From NCBI RefSeq assembly GCF_041051975.1, contig NZ_CP163435.1, positions 5,146,001-5,210,000 of the forward strand: DNA of 64,000 nucleotides, given 5' to 3'. Source of the DNA: Streptomyces sp. R21 (GTDB lineage Bacteria; Actinomycetota; Actinomycetes; Streptomycetales; Streptomycetaceae). The first letter of the stretch is position 1; the number at the start of each line of letters is the position of its first letter. The notes below the pieces were generated by a model. The model made no database searches and was not told the origin of the DNA. It saw only the letters and a program-made list of their open reading frames with translations. A program made the translations under genes and the position numbers. Shown piece after piece: positions 24,848 to 33,135 of the stretch.

Positions 24848-25714
24848 TTACTCCGGCTGGTGCTCGGGCCCCCCGAAGTCCGGGCTGGAGAAGTCCGGGC
24901 TGGAGAAGCTCGGCCGCGGGCCCGCCGCGGGCCCGCCGTCGGGGCTGCTGAACCCCGGCCGGTCATAGCCGAGTTGCGGGATGCGGCTGGGCGCCGGTGA
25001 GGGGCGGCGCCCCAGGGCTGCCGAGCCCGGATCGGCGAGCGCCTCCCGGAGGAACGGCAGGATGCCGTGCTCCAGCAGGGCGTCGTGCCAGGCTTCCCTG
25101 GCCCGGGCCACCTCCTCGTACAGCTCGCTGCGTGCTCCGGCACGGACGGAGGAGGAGCTGTTGCGCAGTGCCGTCAGCAGCAGTCCGACCGCGGCGACCA
25201 GGATGGCGGCCGCGGTGATGGCACCGAAGACCCACCCCGTGGTGAGGAGGGTCTTGGCGATGGTCGGCTCGGGCTTGAGCATCGTCAGGATGTAGCCCAC
25301 GAGCAGGAAGATCGCCGCGGCGGTGCCGGCGAGGACGGGGGCGAGCACCGCGACGACGGCGCCGGCGCCGGCACCGGCGGTTTCGCCCACCTCGCCCATG
25401 GTGGCGGCAAGCCCCACCGCTGCCGCGCCCGGCTCCGTGGAACCGGCCTCCTCGCTCATCGTGGCGGGGGACGGCGCCGGCTGGCGCAGTTCCTCTCGGA
25501 TGTTCACGTAGTGCTGGTACTCCGTCGCCGCGGCCGCCGTGATGAGCACGGTGGCGTTGAGCGCCATGGTGCGCAGTTGTTCGGGGTTGAGCCGCTGTCC
25601 CACAGCGGCCAGTTCAGGGCGGTGTGGTGCGGAGCGCAGCGCCTCATCGAGGATCCGCTCGTATTCCTGGCGGTCCTCGCTCAGCAGGTGCTGCGGAACG
25701 CTGTTCATGTGCAT
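24848..25714 (-). CDS. Uncharacterised membrane protein with two central helices
   Basis: No family was recognised for this 288-residue protein. It has a soluble helical N-terminus (LLSEDRQEYERILDEALRSA), an Ala/Gly-rich hydrophobic segment and two clear membrane helices (about 125-145 and 160-185). An Arg/Glu-rich helical region follows, with a tail containing the repeat FSSPDFSSPDFGGP. The tail repeat is also a DNA direct repeat (GAAGTCCGGGCTGGA, 24885 onward). The start at 25714 was chosen for the nearby CGGAG/GGGG; the ATG at 25708 is an alternative. It is convergent with the TerD-VWA gene. Confidence 0.75.
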   Translation of the reverse strand: MHMNSVPQHLLSEDRQEYERILDEALRSAPHRPELAAVGQRLNPEQLRTMALNATVLITAAAATEYQHYVNIREELRQPAPSPATMSEEAGSTEPGAAAVGLAATMGEVGETAGAGAGAVVAVLAPVLAGTAAAIFLLVGYILTMLKPEPTIAKTLLTTGWVFGAITAAAILVAAVGLLLTALRNSSSSVRAGARSELYEEVARAREAWHDALLEHGILPFLREALADPGSAALGRRPSPAPSRIPQLGYDRPGFSSPDGGPAAGPRPSFSSPDFSSPDFGGPEHQPE

Positions 25715-25895
25715 CCCCCGATGCTCCGTAGGGCTTGGGGCTCGCACGCTGACGAGCCGTCGGGCAGAAACGGAGGGGAGCCTGCTACGGATAAGCCGAT
25801 GGTAGAGCGGTGACGGCACGCGGTGACAGGGGGTTTCCGGAAATTGCCCTCTGGCCAGCGAAGTCCTTCGAGGGGGACGCCTGCCCGTTGAACGC

Positions 25896-26969
25896 TCAGC
25901 TACCCAGCGGAAGTTGCTGGACCAGCAGCTTTCCGGCCATGGTCACTCCACCGTCCATCGCGATGGCCAGACCGTCGGCGTAGACGTGCGGTCCTTCGAC
26001 CACGGGGCCCGTGTCGTCCTCGCCGTCCTCGGAGCCGACCTCGCCCAGAAGGTACGGAATGGGGCTGTGACCGTGCACGATGCGGTTGCCGCCGAAGGCG
26101 CCCAGCAGTTCGCGGACGGCCTCGGCGCCGCCGTCGTCGCGGAAGGCGAAGCGCTTGGTGAACTTGCGGAAGAGGTCCCAGCACTCGTCCGCGTCATTAC
26201 GGGTGAGGGCTTCGCGGACGTTGTCGTTGACCGCCTCGATGGAGTCGCCGTAGTCGAGGTAGGCGGTGGTGTCGGAGTGCACCAGGAGGTGTCCGTCGAC
26301 CTGCTCCATGGCGTCGAGGCGGGCCATCCACTGGAGGTGGTGGTCCTGGAGGCGGTCCATGTCGGTCTTCTGGCCGCCGTTGAGAAGCCAGGCGGCCTGG
26401 AAGGTGGCGGTTCCCGCGCCGGAGTTGACGGGGGTGTCGCCGAACCGCCTGGCGCCGAGCAGCAGCAGCTCGTGGTTGCCCATGAGCGCCTTGCAGTAGC
26501 CGCCGGCCGCGGCGGCTTCGGCGGACAGCCGCATCACGAGATCGATGACGCCGATGCCGTCCGGGCCGCGGTCGGTGAAGTCGCCGAGGAACCACAGCCG
26601 GGAGGTGCCGGCGGACCAGTGGCCCGAGGTGTCGATCAGGCCCTGCTCGTGGAGTGCGAGGACCAGCTCGTCGAGGTAGCCGTGCACGTCGCCCACGACG
26701 TACAGCGGACCGGGCCCGTCGTCCGGTTGGGGCGCCGCAGGTACGGCCTCGGGGTCGACGATCACCTGAACCGTGTCACCCCGGTTGATGACGGGCAGAT
26801 CGCGCCGCGTGGGCGTGTACCCCTCGGGTGCGACGACCGGTCCAGTGGCCTCGCCGGGAGGCGTGGTCTGCGCATACGGACCGGTCTCGTGGACGTACGC
26901 GGGCACCCGGAAGTCGCGCAACGTGTCCGTCCGCACCACCTCGGGTCCCTGACCGGCCCCCTGAGTCAT
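25896..26969 (-). CDS. Calcineurin-like metallophosphoesterase
   Basis: The 357-residue protein has the four core motifs: GDVHG at 93-97, GDFTDRG at 129-135, GNHE at 164-167, and later HSD and HGHSP for the remaining metal ligands. An N-terminal region (1-85) is specific to streptomycete members. It is probably a cytoplasmic phosphatase of the PrpE/ApaH-like protein-phosphatase type, substrate unknown. GGAGGGG lies 5 bases before the ATG at 26969, which decides the start. It stands alone between a divergent-free gap and the membrane protein gene. Confidence 0.9.
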   Translation of the reverse strand: MTQGAGQGPEVVRTDTLRDFRVPAYVHETGPYAQTTPPGEATGPVVAPEGYTPTRRDLPVINRGDTVQVIVDPEAVPAAPQPDDGPGPLYVVGDVHGYLDELVLALHEQGLIDTSGHWSAGTSRLWFLGDFTDRGPDGIGVIDLVMRLSAEAAAAGGYCKALMGNHELLLLGARRFGDTPVNSGAGTATFQAAWLLNGGQKTDMDRLQDHHLQWMARLDAMEQVDGHLLVHSDTTAYLDYGDSIEAVNDNVREALTRNDADECWDLFRKFTKRFAFRDDGGAEAVRELLGAFGGNRIVHGHSPIPYLLGEVGSEDGEDDTGPVVEGPHVYADGLAIAMDGGVTMAGKLLVQQLPLGS

Positions 26970-27225
26970 CGACCCCTCCACCACCATCGCGCCGCATCTG
27001 CACCCGTTCGGACTGCCTGGTCGCAGCGGCCCGCGGTGTCGTGGGCCCATCATAGGAATGCGGATCGCGCCATGTGATGACCCAGGGGTGGTGAATCGGA
27101 GAAGGAGCCCAGTTCACCGGGGTTTTCGCCCGAATTGGGCGGGCCTTTCCGTGCGGGACGTCCCCCTGACGCCCCGCCGGAGCTCCGCGGGACGCCGACC
27201 ACCGGCCGCCGACGCCCGCAACCGC

Positions 27226-28338
27226 TTACTCCTCCTCGGGCGACCGGGGCGGACTGACCGTCGTCCGCGGCGAGCGGCGCTCGGAGGATGTCCGCACGAT
27301 CAGCTCGGTCGGTATCACCTGCTCGACCGGTTGGTCCGATTCGAGCCCTTCGATGGCGTCGATGAGGAGTTGCACCACCGCGGTGCCGATCCGGCGCGGC
27401 TTGAGGGACAGGGTGGTGATGGGCGGCTCGGTGCCGGCGTAGACGGTGGACTCGCTGCAGCAGACGATGAGCAGGTCGTCCGGTACGCGCAGGCCGTAGC
27501 GCCGGGCCGCGGCCAGCAGGTCGGTGCCGTTGGGGTCGAAGAGCCCGTAGACGGCGTCGGGGCGGTCGGGCCGGGCGAGCAGCCGGTCGGCGGCCACGGC
27601 GCCCGCGCACGGATCGTGCGCCGGATAGGCCTCGTACACCGGATCCTGGCCCACCCGCTCGCACCAGCGCAGGTATGCGGTCGTGGAGAGGTGGGTGTAG
27701 GTGTCGGTGGTGGTGCCGGTCAGGAGGCCGATGCGGCGGGCGCCGGCGTCGGCCAGGTGGTCGAGGATGCCGAGGACGGCGGCCTCGTGGTCGTTGTCGA
27801 CCCACGCGGTGACCGGGAGCGAGCCGGCCGGGCGGCCGTCGGAGACGACCGGTAAGCCCTGCCGGACCAGCTCGCTGACCACCGGGTCCTGGTCGGACGG
27901 GTCGATGACGACCGTGCCGTCCAGGGCGACGTTCGACCACACGTCGTGGCGCGAGGTCGCGGGGAGGATGACCAGGGCGTAGCCCCGGGCGAGCGCTGCC
28001 GAGGTGGCGGCTCTCGCCATCTCCGCGAAGTACGCGAACTCGGTGAAGGTGAAAGGTTCATCCCCGTACGTCGTCACAGTCAGGCCGATCAGGCCCGACT
28101 TGCCGGTACGGAGGGTTCGGGCCGCGGCCGACGGGCGATAGCCCAGCCGGTCGGCGACCTCGCGGACATGGCGTCGGGTGGCGTCCGGGAGCCGGCCCTT
28201 GCCGTTGAGGGCGTCCGAGACAGTCGTGATCGAGACTCCGGCGGCCGCGGCCACGTCTCTGATGCCCGCTCGGCCCGGTCGACCGCCTCGGCGGGTGGTC
28301 TCCGCCCGGCTCACCTGGTGCTTCCCTGCTGCTGTCAT
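27226..28338 (-). CDS. LacI-family transcriptional regulator
   Basis: The 370-residue protein has the LacI HTH plus hinge (about 26-75, IRDVAAAAGVSITTVSDALNGKGRLPDATRRHV) followed by a periplasmic-binding-like effector domain. It presumably senses a sugar. No sugar uptake or catabolic operon adjoins it, so the target is either remote or outside the window. A GAGCC (28342-28346) / GGCTC (28355-28359) dyad 3 bases before the start may be an autoregulatory operator. The frame is open 22 codons further upstream without support. Confidence 0.92.
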   Translation of the reverse strand: MTAAGKHQVSRAETTRRGGRPGRAGIRDVAAAAGVSITTVSDALNGKGRLPDATRRHVREVADRLGYRPSAAARTLRTGKSGLIGLTVTTYGDEPFTFTEFAYFAEMARAATSAALARGYALVILPATSRHDVWSNVALDGTVVIDPSDQDPVVSELVRQGLPVVSDGRPAGSLPVTAWVDNDHEAAVLGILDHLADAGARRIGLLTGTTTDTYTHLSTTAYLRWCERVGQDPVYEAYPAHDPCAGAVAADRLLARPDRPDAVYGLFDPNGTDLLAAARRYGLRVPDDLLIVCCSESTVYAGTEPPITTLSLKPRRIGTAVVQLLIDAIEGLESDQPVEQVIPTELIVRTSSERRSPRTTVSPPRSPEEE

Positions 28339-28747
28339 GGCGAGCCGATAGTAGGGCTCATGCGGTGGGGTAGTGCGGACGCATATGCACTCGTTGACAG
28401 GCACGTTTCTGCATGGTCATTTGCGCTTAACTGCCTTGGAAACAAAGGGAGTTGAACGATCCAATGGCAGGACGTGACTTGTCGGCACGCATAGGCCTGC
28501 CAAGTCGGCGATGTTTCGAAGAGGTCTCAACTCACCTTCACGAGGGATGCGCGCCACGGCGCGAGCCACCGGCGCGTACCGAAATAAGTGGCGCGCCCCC
28601 CGTTTCGTCCGCCTTCGTGCGGTGATGCCCGTGGGGCGCATGTGGTTGTCCACAGCCCATTCGCACCGGCGCCGAATCCTCATAAGGTGAGAAGCATTGG
28701 AAGCCGGTGGCGTTCATGAGCCGGTGCGGGTCACGAGGAGGACTGCG
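28339..28747. other. Divergent intergenic region with one perfect DnaA box; no gene seen
   Basis: The 409-base gap between the LacI and aminotransferase starts has no supported gene. It holds a TTGACA hexamer (28394-28399) without a convincing -10, and a perfect DnaA box TTGTCCACA at 28646-28654, about 95 bases before the aminotransferase start. Confidence 0.5.
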
Positions 28748-29827
28748 GTGAGCGAGACGAGCCCCAAGCTGCGTGCCGAGTTGGCGGGAATTCCCACCTA
28801 CAAGCCCGGCAAGCCCGCCGCGGCCGGGGGTCCGGTGGCGTACAAGCTGTCGTCCAACGAGAACCCCTATCCGCCGCTGCCCGGCGTGATGGAGAGCGTG
28901 ACCGCCGCGGCCGGCAGCTTCAACCGGTACCCGGACATGGCGTGCACGGGCCTGATGAACGAGCTGTCGGAGCGCTTCGGCGTCCCGCTCACCCACCTGG
29001 CCACCGGCACCGGCTCGGTCGGGGTCGCGCAGCAGCTGCTCCAGGCCACCAGTGGCCCCGGCGACGAGGTCATCTACGCCTGGCGGTCTTTCGAGGCGTA
29101 CCCGATCATCACCCAGGTCAGCGGCGCGACCTCGGTGAAGGTGCCGCTGACGCCGGGCGATGTGCACGATCTCGACGCGATGGCGGACGCGATCACCGAC
29201 CGGACCCGGCTGATCTTCGTCTGCAACCCGAACAACCCGACCGGCACCGTGGTGCGCCGGGCCGAGCTGGAGCGGTTCCTCGACCGGGTGCCCGGTGACG
29301 TGCTGGTCGTGCTCGACGAGGCCTACCGCGAGTTCATCCGCGACAACGACGTGCCGGACGGCGTCGAGCTCTACCGCGATCGCCCCAATGTCTGTGTGCT
29401 GCGCACCTTCTCCAAGGCGTACGGCCTCGCGGGCCTGCGTGTCGGCTTCGCGATCGCCCATGAGCCGGTGGCGGCGGCGCTGCGCAAGACGGCGGTGCCC
29501 TTCGGGGTCAGCCAGCTGGCGCAGGACGCCGCGGTCGCCTCGCTGCGCGCCGAGGACGAGCTGCTGGGCCGGGTCGGTTCGCTGGTGTGCGAGCGCACGC
29601 GCGTGGTCGAGGCGCTGCGCGGACAGGGCTGGACGGTGCCCGAGACGCAGGCCAACTTCGTGTGGCTGCGGCTGGGGGAGCGCACGCTCGACTTCGCGGC
29701 CGCCTGCGAGCAGGCCGGGGTCGTCGTGCGGCCGTTCGCCGGGGAGGGTGTCCGGGTGACCATCGGCGAGACCGAGGCGAACGACATCTTCCTGAAGGTG
29801 ACGGAGGGGTTCCGCCAGGAGCTCTGA
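28748..29827 (+). CDS. HisC-type aminotransferase (histidinol-phosphate / aromatic amino acid)
   Basis: The 359-residue fold-type I PLP enzyme has SSNENPYPP (36-44), CNPNNPTG (159-166), D190 in VVLDEAYREF, and the PLP lysine K223 in TFSKAYGLAGLRVG. Sequence features suit histidinol-phosphate transaminase or its close relative, aromatic amino-acid aminotransferase. It is isolated from the his operon, and pheA lies 24 kb away, so a second HisC used for phenylalanine/tyrosine is quite possible. GAGGAGG before the GTG at 28748 sets the start. Confidence 0.88.
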   Translation: MSETSPKLRAELAGIPTYKPGKPAAAGGPVAYKLSSNENPYPPLPGVMESVTAAAGSFNRYPDMACTGLMNELSERFGVPLTHLATGTGSVGVAQQLLQATSGPGDEVIYAWRSFEAYPIITQVSGATSVKVPLTPGDVHDLDAMADAITDRTRLIFVCNPNNPTGTVVRRAELERFLDRVPGDVLVVLDEAYREFIRDNDVPDGVELYRDRPNVCVLRTFSKAYGLAGLRVGFAIAHEPVAAALRKTAVPFGVSQLAQDAAVASLRAEDELLGRVGSLVCERTRVVEALRGQGWTVPETQANFVWLRLGERTLDFAAACEQAGVVVRPFAGEGVRVTIGETEANDIFLKVTEGFRQEL

Positions 29828-29876
29828 GCCCGGACGGGTCTGCTCCTCGGCCGCGACGTGATCCGCCGGACAGGCG

Positions 29877-30251
29877 CTAGTCCTCCAGGAGTTCCACGCG
29901 TACGGGGTCACCGTCGCGCACGGTGGCCAGCCGGCGCGGGTCGCCGTCGAGGCGGCCGAGGAGGTTGCACGGGCTCGCGAGGCGGCATTCGTCGCCCCGC
30001 GAGACCGGCGTGGGCCCGTAGGGGAGCGCGAGGGCGTCGCCGTCCGTCCAGAAGGCCACGGTGCCCGGCTCCACGACCTGGCGGGCGCCGTCCTCGCGGG
30101 CGGCACAGACGCCGGTGTCGAAGTAGACCTCCTCGCCCCAGGTGCGGGCGGTGGAGACGAGCGGCAGTGCCCGGGCGAGGGACCGGACGGTCGGGGTGTC
30201 GTCGAGGGTCGCGGTGAGGTTTCCCGCGGGCCAGGAGATCCGTATCTGCAT
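29877..30251 (-). CDS. Cyclophilin-like (DUF3830/TM1367-type) small protein
   Basis: The 124-residue beta-rich protein begins MQIRISWPAG and has WGEEVYFDTGV and LPYGPTPVSRGDECRLASPCNLLGRLDGD, a pattern of the cyclophilin-like DUF3830 family. Members adopt a cyclophilin barrel but lack proven isomerase activity. A 17-bp perfect dyad sits 9 bases before its ATG, so it is likely under a dedicated repressor. It converges with the aminotransferase gene (49-base gap). Confidence 0.8.
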   Translation of the reverse strand: MQIRISWPAGNLTATLDDTPTVRSLARALPLVSTARTWGEEVYFDTGVCAAREDGARQVVEPGTVAFWTDGDALALPYGPTPVSRGDECRLASPCNLLGRLDGDPRRLATVRDGDPVRVELLED

Positions 30252-30259
30252 GGAGCGGA

Positions 30260-30276
30260 TTCAACAAGATGTTGAA
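30260..30276. promoter_or_regulatory. 17-bp operator-like palindrome before the cyclophilin-like gene
   Basis: TTCAACA-AGA-TGTTGAA is a perfect dyad whose near edge is 9 bases from the start codon of the minus-strand gene, over the ribosome-site region. Its TTCAA/TTGAA form is common for MarR- or TetR-type repressors. The regulator is unknown and not adjacent. Confidence 0.6.
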
Positions 30277-30430
30277 GTTCTTGCCAAGGGGCCCGCGGGA
30301 GCGATCGCCCTCTCGGCGCCCCTTCGCGCCGGGGGCAACCGGTCCACGGTGCCAGGGACCAGCCGGTCCACAGTGAGGGACCCCCCGCCTCTCCACCCTC
30401 GAACGGGCATGCGTCATAATTGCTTGTGAA

Positions 30431-30446
30431 TGTGAACGCGTTCACA
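30431..30446. promoter_or_regulatory. Rex operator (ROP) upstream of cydA
   Basis: TGTGAACGCGTTCACA is a perfect 16-bp dyad matching the Streptomyces Rex operator exactly. Rex is a redox sensor that leaves DNA when NADH/NAD+ rises, so the cyd genes should be induced when oxygen falls. The site is 86 bases before the cydA start. Confidence 0.93.
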
Positions 30447-30531
30447 AACGTGTCCCGGTTGCTCCCGTGATGTGTGTGTTCAACGGGGCAAACTGCCGCT
30501 GTGACCACGGCGACGTAAGGAGACTGACGAC

Positions 30532-32040
30532 GTGGAATTGGCTTTGGCGCCGGAGACTCTGGCGCGATGGCAGTTCGGCATCACCACCGTCTACCACTTC
30601 CTCTTCGTCCCCCTGACGATCTCTCTCGCCGCGCTCACCGCCGGCCTGCAGACCGCCTGGGTGCGCACGGAGAACGAGAAGTACCTCAGAGCCACCAAGT
30701 TCTGGGGCAAGCTCTTCCTGATCAACATCGCCATGGGTGTCGTCACGGGCATCGTGCAGGAGTTCCAGTTCGGCATGAACTGGTCCGACTACTCGCGCTT
30801 CGTCGGTGACATCTTCGGCGCACCGCTCGCCTTCGAGGCCCTCATCGCCTTCTTCTTCGAGTCCACCTTCATCGGGCTGTGGATCTTCGGCTGGGACAAG
30901 CTGCCGAAGAAGATCCACCTCGCCTGCATCTGGATGGTCTCGATCGGCACGATCCTGTCGGCGTACTTCATCCTCGCGGCCAACTCGTGGATGCAGCACC
31001 CCGTCGGCTACCGGATCAACAAGGTCAAGGGCCGCGCCGAACTCACCGACTTCTGGCACGTCCTGACCCAGAACACCGCGCTCACTCAGGTCTTCCACAC
31101 GCTCTCGGCCGCCTTCCTCACGGGCGGGGCCTTCATGGTGGGCATCGCGGCCTTCCATCTGACCCGCAAGAAGCACATCCCCGTGATGAAGACCTCGCTG
31201 CGGCTCGGTCTGGTCACCGTCATCATCGGCGGAATGCTCACCGCGATCAGCGGTGACACCCTCGGCAAGGTCATGTTCAAGCAGCAGCCGATGAAGATGG
31301 CCGCCGCCGAGGCCCTGTGGGACGGCGAGGCGCCCGCGCCTTTCTCGGTCTTCGCCTACGGCGACGTCGACAAGGGGCACAACAAGGTCGCCATAGAGAT
31401 CCCGGGACTGCTGTCCTTCCTCGCCAACGACGACTTCAGCTCGTACGTCCCCGGCATCAACAACGTCAACAAGTCCGAGCAGCAGAGGTTCGGCCCCGGC
31501 GACTACCGGCCGAACATCCCGGTCGCGTACTGGGGATTCCGCTGGATGATCGGCTTCGGGATGACGTCCTTCGCCCTCGGGCTGGCCGGACTCTGGCTGA
31601 CCAGGAAGAAGTTCATGCTGCCGCAGCACCTGAGGGTCGGTGACGACGAGGTGCCGCACCTGGTCCTCTTCAAGAAGAAGGCGCTCGGCCCGACGCTCAC
31701 CAAGTGGTACTGGCGCCTGGCCATCCTGACCCTGGGCTTCCCGCTGATCGCCAACTCCTGGGGCTGGATCTTCACGGAGATGGGCCGTCAGCCGTGGGTC
31801 GTCTACGGCGTGCTGCAGACCCGGGACGCGGTCTCCCCCGGTGTCTCGCAGGGCGAGGTCCTCACCTCGATGCTCGTCTTCACGGCGCTCTACGCGATCC
31901 TCGCCGTCGTCGAGGTCAAGCTGCTCGTGAAGTACGTCAAGGCCGGCCCGCCCGAGCTCACGGAGGCCGACCTCAACCCGCCCACGAAGATCGGCGGCGA
32001 CACCCGTGACGCCGACAAGCCGATGGCCTTCTCGTACTAG
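30532..32040 (+). CDS. cydA: Cytochrome bd oxidase subunit I
   Basis: The 502-residue integral membrane protein carries haems b558, b595 and d and oxidises menaquinol at low oxygen. H22 in TVYHFLFVPLT is the expected b595 ligand, and the GWDKLPKKIHLACIW and GWIFTEMGRQPW blocks are classic CydA. The quinol loop is of the short type usual outside proteobacteria. The GTG at 30532 has AAGGAG 9 bases upstream. It is first of the cydA-cydB-cydCD operon under a Rex site. Confidence 0.97.
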   Translation: MELALAPETLARWQFGITTVYHFLFVPLTISLAALTAGLQTAWVRTENEKYLRATKFWGKLFLINIAMGVVTGIVQEFQFGMNWSDYSRFVGDIFGAPLAFEALIAFFFESTFIGLWIFGWDKLPKKIHLACIWMVSIGTILSAYFILAANSWMQHPVGYRINKVKGRAELTDFWHVLTQNTALTQVFHTLSAAFLTGGAFMVGIAAFHLTRKKHIPVMKTSLRLGLVTVIIGGMLTAISGDTLGKVMFKQQPMKMAAAEALWDGEAPAPFSVFAYGDVDKGHNKVAIEIPGLLSFLANDDFSSYVPGINNVNKSEQQRFGPGDYRPNIPVAYWGFRWMIGFGMTSFALGLAGLWLTRKKFMLPQHLRVGDDEVPHLVLFKKKALGPTLTKWYWRLAILTLGFPLIANSWGWIFTEMGRQPWVVYGVLQTRDAVSPGVSQGEVLTSMLVFTALYAILAVVEVKLLVKYVKAGPPELTEADLNPPTKIGGDTRDADKPMAFSY

Positions 32041-32060
32041 GCCAAGGGAGCTGCTGAGTC

Positions 32061-33068
32061 ATGGAACTTCACGACGTCTGGTTCGTCCTCATCGCGGTCC
32101 TCTGGATCGGCTACTTCTTCCTGGAGGGCTTCGATTTCGGGGTCGGCATCCTCACCAAGCTGCTGGCCCGTGACCGCGCCGAGAAGCGGGTGCTGATCAA
32201 CACGATCGGACCCGTCTGGGACGGCAACGAGGTCTGGCTGCTCACGGCGGGAGGCGCGACCTTCGCCGCCTTCCCGGAGTGGTACGCCACGCTCTTCTCC
32301 GGCTTCTACCTGCCGCTGCTGGTCATCCTGGTCTGTCTGATCGTGCGCGGTGTCGCCTTCGAGTACCGGGCGAAGCGGCCCGAGGAGAACTGGCAGCGCA
32401 ACTGGGAGACGGCGATCTTCTGGACCTCGCTGATCCCGGCGTTCCTGTGGGGCGTGGCCTTCGGCAACATCGTGCGCGGAGTGAAGATCGACTCCGATTT
32501 CGAGTACGTGGGCAACTTCTGGGATCTGCTCAACCCGTACGCCCTCCTGGGCGGTCTGGTCACGCTGACGCTGTTCACCTTCCACGGGACGGTGTTCGTC
32601 GGGCTCAAGACCGTCGGGGACATCCGGGCGCGGGCGCGGAAGCTGGCACTGCAACTCGGGCTGGCCACAGCTGTGCTGGCATTGATCTTCCTGCTCTGGA
32701 CGCAGGTCGAGAACGGTGACGGCAGGTCGCTGGTCGCGCTGGTCGTGGCCGTGGCAGCACTGGTCGTGGCGCTGGTCGCGGTCAACGCGGGGCGCGAGGG
32801 CTGGGCGTTCGCGCTGTCGGGGCTCACCATCGTGGCGGCCGTCGCGATGCTCTTCCTGACGCTCTTCCCGAACGTCATGCCGTCTTCGCTCAACGATGAG
32901 TGGAGCCTGACGGTCACCAACGCCTCGTCGAGTCCGTACACCCTGAAGATCATGACCTGGTGTGCGGGGATCGCCACACCGCTCGTCCTGCTCTACCAGA
33001 GCTGGACCTACTGGGTGTTCCGCAAGCGGATCGGTACGCAGCACATCGCCGTGGATGCGGCGCACTGA
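32061..33068 (+). CDS. cydB: Cytochrome bd oxidase subunit II
   Basis: The 335-residue protein has eight or nine membrane helices and starts MELHDVWFVLIAVLWIGYFFLEGFDFGVG, the CydB signature. The WDGNEVWLLTAGGATFAAFPEWYA and FTFHG blocks follow. It pairs with CydA to form the oxidase. AAGGGAG precedes its ATG, and it lies 20 bases after cydA. A 28-bp parS-centred palindrome stands between it and cydCD and may lower read-through. Confidence 0.97.
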   Translation: MELHDVWFVLIAVLWIGYFFLEGFDFGVGILTKLLARDRAEKRVLINTIGPVWDGNEVWLLTAGGATFAAFPEWYATLFSGFYLPLLVILVCLIVRGVAFEYRAKRPEENWQRNWETAIFWTSLIPAFLWGVAFGNIVRGVKIDSDFEYVGNFWDLLNPYALLGGLVTLTLFTFHGTVFVGLKTVGDIRARARKLALQLGLATAVLALIFLLWTQVENGDGRSLVALVVAVAALVVALVAVNAGREGWAFALSGLTIVAAVAMLFLTLFPNVMPSSLNDEWSLTVTNASSSPYTLKIMTWCAGIATPLVLLYQSWTYWVFRKRIGTQHIAVDAAH

Positions 33069-33077
33069 GTCTGACGC

Positions 33078-33105
33078 AGGGCATGTTTCACGTGAAACAT
33101 GCCCT
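33078..33105. terminator. 28-bp perfect palindrome in the cydB-cydCD gap, parS-centred
   Basis: AGGGCATGTTTCAC and its exact complement form a flawless 28-bp dyad 9 bases after the cydB stop. It contains a perfect parS (33085-33098) and as RNA gives a 12-bp or longer hairpin, so it could act as an attenuating terminator inside the operon. There is no U-tract. Confidence 0.5.
33085..33098. other. parS site (perfect)
   Basis: Exact GTTTCACGTGAAAC in the 60-base gap between cydB and cydCD. A second perfect copy begins 37 bp further on. Confidence 0.9.
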
Positions 33106-33121
33106 GATGAGCCAAGGGTGT

Positions 33122-33135
33122 GTTTCACGTGAAAC
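33122..33135. other. parS site (perfect) across the cydCD start region
   Basis: Exact GTTTCACGTGAAAC that overlaps both candidate GTG starts of cydCD (33120 and 33129). In the preferred reading the second GTG of the palindrome is the start codon itself. Confidence 0.9.
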
